A stretch of 64,000 nt of DNA from Solicola gregarius (GCF_025790165.1 NZ_CP094970.1:992001-1056000), one strand, 5' to 3'. Positions 23,741 to 32,493 are shown, counted from the first letter of the stretch. Notes: generated by a model not told the origin, from the sequence alone. Translations and numbers: made by a program.

Positions 23741-24871
23741 GTGGACGCGCAGGTAGCCGTTATCGGCACGGGAAGCATCGGCTCGATGACACTGTGGCAG
23801 CTGGCCCGAGCGGGTGTCAGCGCCATCGGGTTCGAGCAGTTCGGCATCGCGCACGACCGCGCCGCCGCGGGCGGCGAGTCGCGAATCTTTCGCACCGCGT
23901 ACCTCGAGGGTCCCGAGTACGTTCCGCTGCTCCGCCGGGCGCACGAGCTGTGGCGCGAGCTCGAGGCCGAGTCCGGGCGAGCCCTGCTCACGCTGAACGG
24001 CGGCCTGATGATCGGCGACCGTGACAGCGAGGCGATGCGCAACGTACAGGCCTCGATCGACGACTTCGGACTACGCCACGAGGTTCTCGACCACACAGCG
24101 ATGGCGTCGCGGTACCCGCAGCACGCGATCGATCCCGACGAGATCGCGATCCTCGATCTCGACGCGGGTGTCCTGCGACCCGAGTTCGCGGTCGCGGCGG
24201 CGACGTACCGTGCCCGGGAGCTCGCCGCCGCCATCCGCCCGCACGAGCAGGTGACGGCGATCGAACCGGCGGCCGACTCGGTACTGATCCGGACCGATCG
24301 CGGCGCGTACGCGGTCGAGCAGGCCGTCGTCACGACCGGACCGTGGACCGCGCGATTCGCGCCGGCGCTGGCCAGCCACATTCGCCCGCGGCGGCTCGTC
24401 ATGACCTGGTACCAGGCCGAGGACCCTGAACTGTGGCGGTCCGAGGCGTGCCCGATCTTCATCCGTGACAACGAGGACGCGCACATCTTCGGCATTCCGA
24501 CGCTGGACGGCGGATCGGTCAAGGTCGCACCGCACTCCGACGACGACGGGTACCTCGCCGATGCCGACGAGCTCGACCGCAATGTCGAGGTCGACCTGGT
24601 GGAGCCGGTCAATGCGGCGGTCGCTCGCTATCTGCCGGGGCTGATTCCCGAGCCGGTACGCGTGTCGGCGTACATGGACGCCTACACCTCCGACGGGCAC
24701 GGCGTTGTCGGCCGCGCGCCCGGAGCCGAGAACGTCTGGCTGCTCGGCGCATTCTCCGGCCACGGGTTCAAGATGGCGACCGCGTTCGGCCAGGTCGCGT
24801 CCGACCTGGTGCGGCACGGGACGACCGACCTGCCGATCGGCCACCTCGACCCGGCGAGATTCGGCGGCTGA
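23741..24871 (+). CDS. FAD-dependent amine oxidase, sarcosine oxidase/MTOX type
   Basis: I choose the GTG at 23741, seven bases after GGAAGGA; a GTG two codons earlier is too close. This gives 376 residues. The dinucleotide-binding start VAVIGTGSIGSMTLWQLARAGVSAIGFEQF is typical of monomeric sarcosine oxidase and N-methyltryptophan oxidase. Further hallmarks are GGESRIFRTAY, and the C-terminal GAFSGHGFKMA region near the active site. The expected flavin-linking cysteine region reads WRSEACPIFI. The enzyme should oxidise N-methyl amino acids to aldehyde or formaldehyde and peroxide. The substrate is not known, and no tetrahydrofolate enzyme is adjacent. Confidence 0.88.
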   Translation: MDAQVAVIGTGSIGSMTLWQLARAGVSAIGFEQFGIAHDRAAAGGESRIFRTAYLEGPEYVPLLRRAHELWRELEAESGRALLTLNGGLMIGDRDSEAMRNVQASIDDFGLRHEVLDHTAMASRYPQHAIDPDEIAILDLDAGVLRPEFAVAAATYRARELAAAIRPHEQVTAIEPAADSVLIRTDRGAYAVEQAVVTTGPWTARFAPALASHIRPRRLVMTWYQAEDPELWRSEACPIFIRDNEDAHIFGIPTLDGGSVKVAPHSDDDGYLADADELDRNVEVDLVEPVNAAVARYLPGLIPEPVRVSAYMDAYTSDGHGVVGRAPGAENVWLLGAFSGHGFKMATAFGQVASDLVRHGTTDLPIGHLDPARFGG

Positions 24872-24881
24872 CCTCCACCCC

Positions 24882-26030
24882 CTAGACGGATACGCCCTGA
24901 GCGAGCCGTACGAGGCGATCGGCCGCACCCTCAGGGCCGGGAGCGTCGGCGATCCGCGCTGCGATCGCACGGGCGGCCGAGGCGTACGAACGGCCCTCGA
25001 CCACCGCCCTGACGGCGTCGGCGATCTGAGCGGGGTCCGCGTCGTCTCCGTCGAGCGCGATGCCTGCCCCGAGACGGTCGAGGTGAGCGGCCAGTGCGGG
25101 CTGGTCGGCGGCGACATTCGGCAGCGCGACGATCGGTACGCCGTGCGCGAGGGATGCAGCGACGGTGCCGTGACCGGCATGGGTGACCATCACGGCGGCC
25201 GCCGGAAGTACCTGGTCGTGTGGCACATACGGTGCCAGCACGACTCCGGGTCGGTCGGCGAGATCGGATACGTCGAACGGGCCGGTGGTGACCAGGATCC
25301 GTCGCGTCCCGTCGGCGAGCGCGTCGACGGTCCGGCGGATCCGTGACCTCTGGTCCCACGCCATGCCAGTGGAGAAGCTGACCAGCACCAGCGGGCGATC
25401 GTCGTCAACTCGCCACGGCGACTCCCAGGTCGTACGGCTCGGCTCGAACAGCGGCCCGACGTACTCGAAGCTCTCCGGGAGACCGGGCGCGAGCGGATCG
25501 AGTTCCGGAACACTCGTGCAGAGCGTCGCAAAGTCGCGCCAGGTGTCCCATAGGCGAGCCACGGCCGGCAGGCCGATGTCGGTGCGGATCTCGTTGACGG
25601 CAGCCAGCGCAAGGTGGTCGAGTCCACCACCCGGTGGCAGCAGCGCGCCGGGAGCGCTGTGCACCAGAACGGCCGTGGGCAGCTCGTGCCGCGAAGCACC
25701 CGCCAGCGCACCGAACATCAGGCAGTCGACCACCATTGCGTCGTACGCCCCGGAGCCGAGCAGCTCCGCGACGTCGTCGACGTGGTCGCGACACGCCCAG
25801 ACGGCGTCGACCAGCGCGGGCATCCAGTCGGTCGGCGGTGTCGTCGGCCAGGCACGTTGCGCTCGCTCGAGCAGCCGGAAGTCGTGTCCATGCGCAGCGA
25901 AGCGATCGCGCTGGTCGGCGTAGCCCGCGAACGTGATGTCGTACCCGCGTTCGGTCAAGGTCGTGGCGAGCCCGCTCGCCGGCACCTGGTTGCCCGCGCC
26001 GGGCCAGCTGACGAACAGGATCCCGCCCAT
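24882..26030 (-). CDS. UGT/MGT-type glycosyltransferase (GT1 family)
   Basis: The 382-residue protein has the GT-B fold of the macrolide/UDP glycosyltransferase family. The N-terminal acceptor domain begins GGILFVSWPGAGNQVPASGLATTL. The C-terminal donor domain has the sugar-nucleotide motif MVTHAGHGTVAASLAHGVPIVALPNVAADQPALA, with the conserved HAGHGT and DQP. Members decorate natural products, antibiotics or lipids. It starts one base after the stop of a TetR gene, so the regulator likely controls it. No polyketide or peptide synthetase genes are nearby, suggesting a detoxifying or lipid-modifying role. It is convergent with the amine oxidase gene, 10 bases away. Confidence 0.9.
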   Translation of the reverse strand: MGGILFVSWPGAGNQVPASGLATTLTERGYDITFAGYADQRDRFAAHGHDFRLLERAQRAWPTTPPTDWMPALVDAVWACRDHVDDVAELLGSGAYDAMVVDCLMFGALAGASRHELPTAVLVHSAPGALLPPGGGLDHLALAAVNEIRTDIGLPAVARLWDTWRDFATLCTSVPELDPLAPGLPESFEYVGPLFEPSRTTWESPWRVDDDRPLVLVSFSTGMAWDQRSRIRRTVDALADGTRRILVTTGPFDVSDLADRPGVVLAPYVPHDQVLPAAAVMVTHAGHGTVAASLAHGVPIVALPNVAADQPALAAHLDRLGAGIALDGDDADPAQIADAVRAVVEGRSYASAARAIAARIADAPGPEGAADRLVRLAQGVSV

Positions 26031-26031
26031 G

Positions 26032-26595
26032 TCAGTCCTCCCCCAACAGTGCCTCGACCAGCCGCCGCATCGTGGCCTCCGCGACGTCACGCGGGCGTGC
26101 CATGTCACGACGCAGCAGCTTCCAGGTGTAGACATCGGTCGCACAGACCAGCGCGTCGATCAGCCGAGTCCGGTCTGGCGTACGCACTCCGGCCAATTGC
26201 GGGGCGAAGACGGTCTCGACCCAGTCGCGGTGCCGCTCCCGCCCGACGGCGACGATCGGCGCGACATCGGGCTCGTGCTCGTCGGCGAGGCTGTCGATGA
26301 CGACGCCGCCGTACTCCTCGTAATGGTCGAAGGACGCCCGAACGCCCGCGCCGATATCGCCCGGCGAGACCTGCCCGAAGGCATCCTTCATCTCCTCGAT
26401 CACGTCGCCGAACGCGAGCCGGAACAGCTCTGCCTTACTGCCGTGGATCCGAAGCACGGTTTGCACGGTCACCCCGGCCTGGGCCGCGATGTCGTCGAGC
26501 CGGATATCGGACCGCAACCGCTCCTTCAGCTGCAGCACGGCCGCGGCACGGATGCGCCGCCTGGTCTCCTCGGCGCTCTTCGCGCGGGCGCCCAT
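26032..26595 (-). CDS. TetR-family regulator of the glycosyltransferase gene
   Basis: The ATG at 26595 (GAGGA upstream) gives 187 residues; an alternative ATG at 26619 lies inside a palindromic operator and is less likely. The N-terminal helix-turn-helix is LDDIAAQAGVTVQTVLRIHGSKAELFRLAFGDV. The ligand domain is unremarkable. Its stop codon is one base from the glycosyltransferase start, so the two form an operon. The palindrome at 26619-26635 suggests autoregulation. Confidence 0.9.
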   Translation of the reverse strand: MGARAKSAEETRRRIRAAAVLQLKERLRSDIRLDDIAAQAGVTVQTVLRIHGSKAELFRLAFGDVIEEMKDAFGQVSPGDIGAGVRASFDHYEEYGGVVIDSLADEHEPDVAPIVAVGRERHRDWVETVFAPQLAGVRTPDRTRLIDALVCATDVYTWKLLRRDMARPRDVAEATMRRLVEALLGED

Positions 26596-26618
26596 GGTGT
26601 ACGTCCTCGCCGCATTCA

Positions 26619-26635
26619 TGTTAATGAGACTAACA
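26619..26635. promoter_or_regulatory. candidate TetR operator TGTTA-N7-TAACA
   Basis: Perfect 5-bp arms separated by seven bases lie 23 bases upstream of the TetR ATG at 26595. This AT-rich island stands out from the surrounding GC-rich DNA. Role as the autoregulatory site is inferred. Confidence 0.55.
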
Positions 26636-26647
26636 CGAATATGAGCG

Positions 26648-27425
26648 TCAGGCGTCCGGCTTCGCCTCGCGGCCCTTGCGCGCCGCTTTCGCGACGATCG
26701 ACTGCGGAGCGTTTCGCGCCAGCACGGACAGCACCTTGTAGCGCTTCGACGGGGTCGAGAGTGCCTTGCCGGCATCGACGTCGGCCAGCGCCTCGCGTAC
26801 GAGCCGATCCGCCGAGAGCCACATCCAGCCGGGGATGTTGTCGGTCCGAGCGTCCATCCGCTGGTGGAACTCGGTGCGTACGAAACCGGCGACGACCGCC
26901 GTCGTCGTGACGCCGCGATGCGCGTACTCGAGGTTCGCCCAGCGGCTGAAGCTGATCAGCCAGGCCTTGTGGGCACCGTACGTACCACGGGGGGTGTAGC
27001 CGGCAACGCTTGCGATGTTGATGATCCGCCCACGTCGACGCTCGAGCATCGGGCCGATCGTCGCATGGGAGAGCCGCATGGGCGCACCCACCAGGATGTC
27101 GAGGTTGCCCTGCTCATCGTCGATGGTGCTGTCGGCGAACTTCGTCATCAGGCCGTATCCGGCGTTGTTGACGAGTACGTCGACGGGGTTCGCGGGGTCG
27201 GCCAGCCGCTCCGCCACGCGGTCGACGTCCGCGCGTATGGTCAGGTCGGCCTGCACGTACGACGCCTCGACCCCATGCTCCTTCGTCAACCGCCGACAAG
27301 CGTCCTCGAAGTCGGGCGACGTCACGCGCGACGAGGACGACGTCACAGCCACGGGCGGCGAGCTGGTCGGTGAACTCCGCTCCGATACCTGAGGTCGCAC
27401 CCGTGATCAGGGCAGTTTCGGGCAT
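26648..27425 (-). pseudogene. short-chain dehydrogenase/reductase, frameshifted
   Basis: From the ATG at 27425 (GGAG upstream) the frame encodes the Rossmann start MPETALITGATSGIGAEF and continues to VARDVARL. From 27305 leftward another frame continues EDACRRLTKEHGVEASYVQADL, then LVNNAGYG, the catalytic serine region IINIASVAGYTPRGTYGAHKAW (Ser, YxxxK), and on to the stop at 26648. One surplus base within CTCGAAG (27305-27311; CTCGAG expected) accounts for the break. Repaired length is about 258 residues. The coding potential on both sides is intact, so a sequence error is plausible. The substrate is unknown. Confidence 0.85.
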
Positions 27426-27477
27426 TCGCGCTCCATGTCTTCGGTCATCAACGTCGGTCGCAGTCAGCGTACGGGCA

Positions 27478-28269
27478 CTAGGTGACCGCGACCTCGGACC
27501 CACGCTGACGTACCACCCACGGCCAGGTCATCAACGCCCAGACGCCAAGTATGATTGCGATCTCGAACCCGAGATAGACCGGCCACGGACCCAGCAGATC
27601 GAGGAGCGACGGGTCATCCGGTTTGCCGTTGAGGAAGCCGTAGTTGCTCCCCACAAGCGCGTTGAAGGCGAGCATCGCGACGGCCCACGCCAGCGTGACC
27701 AATACACAGATCCGGTAGTCCCGCCAGGTAGGGCCGAGGCCGAGGCCGAACGTCAGGTACATCGCGGACCAGACGATCAGCAGATGCATCGCCCAGTACA
27801 TCAGGAAGCTGGGCTCGGGGAACGTCGAGCCGAGATCGGGGGTGGCGACGGCCTGCGTCGTCAGGGTGAGGCCCCAGAAGTACGTCAGCCCGATCGCCCA
27901 CGGTCGCAGCGTCCAGAGTGCGATTGCGGCGGAGATCCACGCGAGATCGCACAGCTGCAGCGGAAGTGACTTCTCGAGGTTCCACTGCCCGGGAAGCTGC
28001 TGATAGACCTGCAGCGGAACGGTCACCGCCGGCACCAGCACGGCCAGCACCTTGCTGAACGGCGGCACCTCACTCGTACCGCGCTGGGCACGACCGACGG
28101 CGACCAGAACGAACGCGCCGACGACGAACACGCCGAGCACCGCCAGATGGGCGCCGCCGAACGTGGCGAAGTCCTCGGCGGCCCAGACGTCCACGACGAT
28201 CCTCCAAGAGGCGGCAGGACCCGATCGCGACCACGCGGCGTAGTCCTGCAACAGTACGTTCATCCCCAT
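27478..28269 (-). CDS. TIGR02206/YwaF-family integral membrane protein
   Basis: The 263-residue product (261 if the ATG at 28263 is used) has about seven membrane helices. Family features are FATFGGAHLAVLGVFVVGAFVLVAVGR near the start, LPLQLCDLAWISAAIALWT, FWGLTLTTQAVATPDLG, HLLIVWSAMYLT and the LVGSNYGFLNGKP motif. TIGR02206 proteins are of unknown function. The start lies only 17 bases from the divergent flavoprotein start, so the two promoters must overlap. No ribosome site clearly separates the two start candidates. Confidence 0.87.
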   Translation of the reverse strand: MGMNVLLQDYAAWSRSGPAASWRIVVDVWAAEDFATFGGAHLAVLGVFVVGAFVLVAVGRAQRGTSEVPPFSKVLAVLVPAVTVPLQVYQQLPGQWNLEKSLPLQLCDLAWISAAIALWTLRPWAIGLTYFWGLTLTTQAVATPDLGSTFPEPSFLMYWAMHLLIVWSAMYLTFGLGLGPTWRDYRICVLVTLAWAVAMLAFNALVGSNYGFLNGKPDDPSLLDLLGPWPVYLGFEIAIILGVWALMTWPWVVRQRGSEVAVT

Positions 28270-28286
28270 TGTCCCCGGAGGTACCA

Positions 28287-29939
28287 GTGGATGCAGACGT
28301 CATCGTCGTCGGCGCGGGACTCGCCGGGCTCGTCGCGGCCGCCGAGCTGACCGAACGCGGACGCTCGGTCGTACTCGTCGATCAGGAGCCCGAGCAGAAC
28401 CTCGGTGGACAGGCGTTCTGGTCGTTCGGCGGGATCTTCCTCGTCGACTCCCCCGAGCAGCGCCGGATGGGCGTACGCGACAGCCGCGAACTCGCCCTGC
28501 AGGACTGGTTCGGGACGGCGGCATTCGACCGCGACACCGACGAGTGGCCGCGCCGCTGGGCGGAGGCGTACGTCGACTTCGCCGCCGGGGAGAAGCGGGC
28601 GTGGCTGCGTGAGCGCGGGGTCGGGTTCTTCCCGATCGTCGGGTGGGCCGAGCGCGGTGGATATGACGCGACCGGACACGGCAACTCGGTGCCCAGGTTC
28701 CATGTGACATGGGGAACCGGGCCCGCGGTCGTTGCGCCGTTCGAGCGGCGCGTACGTGCGGCCGCGGAGTCCGGGCGCCTCGCGCTGCGGTTCCGGCATC
28801 GGGTCGACGAGATCGTCACCGACGGCGGCACCGTGACGGGCGTACGCGGAGCGGTGCTGGAGCCGAGCGATGCGCCTCGTGGCGCCGCGACCTCGAGGGT
28901 TGCGGTCGGCGAGTTCGAGCTGTCCGGCCAGGCCGTGGTCGTGTCGTCGGGCGGCATCGGCGGCAACCATGACCTCGTCCGATCGGCGTGGCCGGACAGC
29001 CTCGGCACTCCCCGGACCAGATGCTGACCGGCGTACCCGCGTACGTCGACGGCCGGATGATCGGTATCACCGAACGCGCCGGGGGACAGGTCGTCAACCG
29101 GGACCGGATGTGGCATTACGTCGAGGGCATCCGCAACTACGCGCCCGTGTGGGAGAACCACGGCATCCGCATCCTGCCGGGGCCGTCGTCACTGTGGCTC
29201 GACGCAACCGGCCGGCGGCTGCCCGTGCCGCTGTTCCCGGGCTTCGACACACTCGGCACGCTCGCGCACCTGCGTACGACCGGCCACGACTACAGCTGGT
29301 TCGTGCTCAGCCAGAAGGTGATCGAGAAGGAGTTCGCGCTCTCCGGTTCGGAGCAGAACCCCGATCTCACCGGCAAGAGCATCCGCGAGGTCCTTCGGCA
29401 GCGGTTGCGCGCCGGCGCTCCCGAGCCGGTCGAGGCGTTCAAGCAGCAGGGTGCCGACTTCGTCGTGGCCGACGACATCCGCGAGCTGGTCGCCGGGATG
29501 AACCGCGTCGCCGGTAACGACCTCCTCGACGCGGCCGACGTGGAACGACAGGTCGTCGCCCGCGACCGCGAGATCGACAACGCCTTCACCAAGGACCTCC
29601 AGGTCACCGCGATTCGTGGTGCGCGCAACTACCGGGCCGACAAGCTCTTCCGGGTCGCGCCGCCGCACCGGTTCCTCGACCCCAAGGCCGGGCCGCTGAT
29701 CGCCGTACAGCTGCACGTCATCACCCGCAAGAGCCTCGGCGGCCTCAACACCGATCTGTCCGGCCGCGTCCTCGACGAGTCCGGGGCGCCCGTACCCGGC
29801 CCTGTACGCCGCGGGCGAGGCGAGCGGCTTCGGCGGCGGCGGCGTGCACGGCTATCGCTCGCTCGAGGGGACGTTCCTCGGAGGTTGCATCTTCTCGGGC
29901 AGGGCCGCCGGCAGAGGCGCAGCCGACGCGACCGGGTAG
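28287..29939 (+). pseudogene. FAD-binding dehydrogenase (KSTD/fumarate-reductase-like), two frameshifts
   Basis: The GTG at 28287 follows GGAGG and opens MDADVIVVGAGLAGLVAAAEL, a classic FAD fold, with GGQAFWSFGG soon after. The frame fails at a run of four C (29010-29013; five expected), where PDQMLTGVPAYVDGRMIGITE continues in another frame. It fails again at CCC (29800-29802; CC expected), where GLYAAGEASGFGGGGVHGYRSLEG resumes in the first frame to a TAG at 29937. Repaired length is about 550 residues, the usual size. The shifts compensate and flanking coding is intact. The enzyme resembles 3-ketosteroid dehydrogenase-type flavoproteins; the substrate is unknown. Confidence 0.85.
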
Positions 29940-29970
29940 GCGCCGGAACCGGCCGCTGTCGACGTACGTC

Positions 29971-30075
29971 CTAGACGGACTCGGCCATCAGGTTGGTAAC
30001 GGTCGGCTGGTCGGTGGGGACTGCTTCGCGGAGGAGAGTGGAGTCGCGCAGCGACAGCAGAGTCGGGCGGGCGGG
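29971..30075 (-). pseudogene. possible GNAT acetyltransferase N-terminal remnant
   Basis: Between the flavoprotein and HNH copy 2, the minus strand reads LREAVPTDQPTVTNLMAESV followed by a TAG. This resembles the first strand and helix of GNAT acetyltransferases (LREATPADxPAVxxLxAES). Nothing further of the family follows, so it would be a truncated relic, perhaps cut when the HNH unit or the neighbouring gene arrived. Similarity over 20 residues is weak evidence. Confidence 0.25.
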
Positions 30076-30081
30076 TGGGTG

Positions 30082-30111
30082 CCCCGCCGCGGTGGTGCTG
30101 TCGCGACGGGG
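30082..30111. terminator. hairpin beside DUF222-HNH copy 2
   Basis: CCCCGCCGC and GCGACGGGG form a 9-bp stem with one mismatch around a 12-base loop, directly after the stop of HNH copy 2. It matches the hairpin at 12644-12673 beside copy 1, showing that the duplicated unit includes its terminator. Confidence 0.6.
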
Positions 30112-30114
30112 AAC

Positions 30115-31524
30115 CTAAGCGGCGTCCCGTTTTCGGCGGTTGCGGATGGTCGCTGTGGTGCGGCCGGGGAGTTTGGTGGTGGTGCCGCCGGTGACGAGGT
30201 ACGACCGTCCGGCGGGTGATTGCCAGAGCCAAATCCCGGGTGCGGGGGTGGATACCTGCCAGGCGGTGAACGTCTTCGCGCGGTGGTGATACCTACATAG
30301 TCGGTGGCCGTTTCTCGAGTCGGTCGGGCCGCCTTCTCGGTGGTTGATGATGTGGTCGTAGTCGCCGACCCTGGCCGGACGCGTGCAGTGGGGAAAGGTG
30401 CAGGTGCCGGCGTTCGTCAGCGCGAGCTGTTCCCTGAGCCGTGGTGGTGCGACATAGCCGGTGGCGGAGATGGTGGTCTCGAGGTCGATGACGGGTTTGA
30501 CTGTGACGTGGGAGTGGCCGAGGATCTCGGCGGCTTCGGAGCGGGTGATGGCGCCGACGTCTTCGAGGGACCAGGTGCCCCAGCACCGGTCGAAATGGAC
30601 GTACAGGACGGTGTGCCGCGAGCCGGAGCGGCGGGCCCGATGTGCCCGTTCGGGTGACCTGCCGTCGCCGGGCAGGTCGGCCGACTGGTCGGCCGGCTCC
30701 GGGTCCGGCTCCGGCTTCGGTTCGGTCTTGTCGGTCTGGTCGGCGCGGGCTGCCTGGACGTGGTGGTAGAGGTCGTCGAGGCTGTCGGGTTCGTCGAGCA
30801 TGCCCAGGGCGACGGAGCGGAGGATGCCGTAGGGCCGGTTGTCGCCGAGGAACCGCAAGGATTCGACGATCTGGTCGAGGCGCTGATCGAGACGTTTCCC
30901 GTCGTCGAGGGACAGGGTGCCGGAGATGCGGGCAACACCCTCGTCGGGCCAGATCGACACACTCCGCCGAGCACTGTTTTCGTTGCGCTGGTTTTCGGGG
31001 TCGTCGGGGTCTTCGACGATCCGGATCTGGTCCAGGATCTGGTTCACCCGCCCCATGCCGACCCGCGCGATCAACGGCGTCCCATCCACGTTCGCAGCTG
31101 CGAGTCGCCGGTCGGCGTCGGCGGCCTGGGCGATCGTGAATCGTCGGGTCTTGCGGGCAACCTTGCGGAGCCGCCACGCATCCACCGACCCGGCGTGCAG
31201 GCACGCGAACAGTTGCGGGAGACGGTAGACGAGGTCCAATGCGTCGGCGATCAGGTCCCGCCCACCGGATGCACTCAAGCCCAGTGCGGGGCCGACCTCA
31301 CACGCGGCGTACTCCGACACGCTCGGGGTGCCCGACCCGCCGTAACGGGTCCACTCATTGACACCACCGGCACGTGCGAGCGGCGTGTCTGCAGTGTCGG
31401 CGAGGTAGCCGAGCAGGGCGTCGTACTGGGCGGCCTCGGACTTGGCGATCCGACGCCGCGCATCCAGCGCAACATCGAGCCCGTCGCCGGACCCGAGATC
31501 GTCGGTGAGTGTGGCCGCCCTCAT
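30115..31524 (-). CDS. DUF222 / HNH endonuclease-domain protein (13E12 family), copy 2
   Basis: From the ATG at 31524 the product has 469 residues, four more than copy 1 because of a SADL insertion in the linker. Domain order is the same: DUF222, acidic linker, then HNH with CTFPHC, DYDHIINHREGG and NGHRLCRYHH. Differences from copy 1 are scattered substitutions, many in the linker and the last 60 residues (TPAPGIWLWQ against SPAPGIWLWQ). The leader, DnaA-box-like nonamer, 42-nt hairpin and terminator are duplicated too. Both copies are intact, so both may be expressed, or one may be a recent duplicate. Confidence 0.9.
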   Translation of the reverse strand: MRAATLTDDLGSGDGLDVALDARRRIAKSEAAQYDALLGYLADTADTPLARAGGVNEWTRYGGSGTPSVSEYAACEVGPALGLSASGGRDLIADALDLVYRLPQLFACLHAGSVDAWRLRKVARKTRRFTIAQAADADRRLAAANVDGTPLIARVGMGRVNQILDQIRIVEDPDDPENQRNENSARRSVSIWPDEGVARISGTLSLDDGKRLDQRLDQIVESLRFLGDNRPYGILRSVALGMLDEPDSLDDLYHHVQAARADQTDKTEPKPEPDPEPADQSADLPGDGRSPERAHRARRSGSRHTVLYVHFDRCWGTWSLEDVGAITRSEAAEILGHSHVTVKPVIDLETTISATGYVAPPRLREQLALTNAGTCTFPHCTRPARVGDYDHIINHREGGPTDSRNGHRLCRYHHRAKTFTAWQVSTPAPGIWLWQSPAGRSYLVTGGTTTKLPGRTTATIRNRRKRDAA

Positions 31525-31573
31525 AGAACATATTCTGCCACCCGCCACCGACAAGACAGGGTGCTCAGAGGCC

Positions 31574-31582
31574 TTATCCACA
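31574..31582 (-). promoter_or_regulatory. DnaA-box-like nonamer before HNH copy 2
   Basis: TTATCCACA on the plus strand, TGTGGATAA toward the gene, 49 bases before the ATG at 31524, exactly as in copy 1. Beside it, the segment ATCCACAAGGGAATTCGAGA occurs twice in tandem (about 31577-31616), a local duplication absent from copy 1. Confidence 0.5.
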
Positions 31583-31666
31583 AGGGAATTCGAGATCCAC
31601 AAGGGAATTCGAGAAAAGTTCGAGAAAGTTTCGAGAAGTGTGCGAGGTGTGGTCGGCGGCGGGAGA

Positions 31667-31708
31667 GAATCTGCGTTTGGGTGCGCATAGCGACCCAAAC
31701 GCAGATTC
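31667..31708. repeat. 42-nt perfect hairpin in the HNH copy 2 leader
   Basis: The arms at 31667-31682 and 31693-31708 are identical to those in copy 1 (GAATCTGCGTTTGGGT and its complement). The loop is GCGCATAGCG, one base different. Retention of a perfect 16-bp stem while neighbouring sequence has drifted argues for selection on structure. Confidence 0.85.
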
Positions 31709-31977
31709 CTTCCTCGCCACCGGGCCGGGCCGGCACCGAAGCGCACGGCAACGATGAAAGCGGAAGTGAAATGGTCGGGGAGAGCCGACCGGCAACCCGA
31801 GCCCACCGGGTACGGATCTCGTCGCCGCCATGCGGTCTGCACCGCCGCAAACGGGAAACGATGAAGGCCGGAAGCGAATCGAACGGGAAACGATGAAGGC
31901 GGGTAGCGAGGCGCACGGAAAGGTGAAGGCCAGAAGCCCAGCGCACGGAAAGGGTGAAGGCGGAAGCCAAGGCGCCC
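31709..31977. repeat. leader repeat tract of HNH copy 2
   Basis: There is no gene here. Repeated words include GGGAAACGATGAAGG (twice, near 31854 and 31886), and GAAGCCCAGCGCACGGAAA near 31934 with variants. The minus strand again carries the conserved block GTCGGCTCTCCCC, as at copy 1. The tract ends at the stop of the next operon's last gene (31978). Confidence 0.65.
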
Positions 31978-32493
31978 CTACGCGCTCAGCACCCGTGCGC
32001 GCATCAGCCATACGCCTCCGCCTACCAGAAGCCCAATGCCCAGCACCAGAACGATGTTCGACGTGTGGTCGATGTTCGCTGCTGCCAGGGCGGCGAGCCA
32101 GGTCCCGATCGCCGCGGCGGCGACGATGGCCCACCGGATGGCCCAGCGGCGGTAGGTCGACGGCGCAAGGTGGATGCCGGCCGGGGTGACCGACTCGAGG
32201 CTCGCGGCGGTGTGCAGGACGAGTACCAGGACAGCGCCGACGGGCGTGAGGAGGCTGAGCTCGTCGTCGACCACCATCAGCCAGTTGACGAGCAGCAGTG
32301 CGATGGCGACCCCCGCCGCGGGTCCGTCGGGTTGGACGGCGGCACCCACTGCGCATGCCAGGGCGACGAGGGCGATCGTCCAGGAACCGGCCGACGGAGA
32401 GGCATCCTCGGTCGCTGCCGCGACCAACACGATGAGCATGGCGGATACGACGATCGCCGATCGAAGCGCCACGGACTGCAGGGTGATGGTCAT
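31978..32493 (-). CDS. hypothetical membrane protein of the MoxR/DUF58 operon
   Basis: The ATG at 32493 overlaps the DUF58 stop (TGATG) and gives 171 residues. About five hydrophobic segments are visible: ALRSAIVVSAMLIVLVAAAT, SWTIALVALACAVGAAV, GVAIALLLVNWLMVVDD, a short helix at LTPVGAVLVLVLHTAASL, WAIVAAAAIGTWLAALAAA and IVLVLGIGLLVGGGVWLM. I do not recognise a named family. Position as the last gene of a MoxR-DUF58-DUF4129 cluster suggests it is part of the same membrane assembly. Confidence 0.75.
   Translation of the reverse strand: MTITLQSVALRSAIVVSAMLIVLVAAATEDASPSAGSWTIALVALACAVGAAVQPDGPAAGVAIALLLVNWLMVVDDELSLLTPVGAVLVLVLHTAASLESVTPAGIHLAPSTYRRWAIRWAIVAAAAIGTWLAALAAANIDHTSNIVLVLGIGLLVGGGVWLMRARVLSA

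Noticed and set aside
4597-31582. Replication origin from DnaA-box-like sites
   Set aside because: Three isolated nonamers kilobases apart, with no dnaA/dnaN genes, no AT-rich unwinding region and no cluster.
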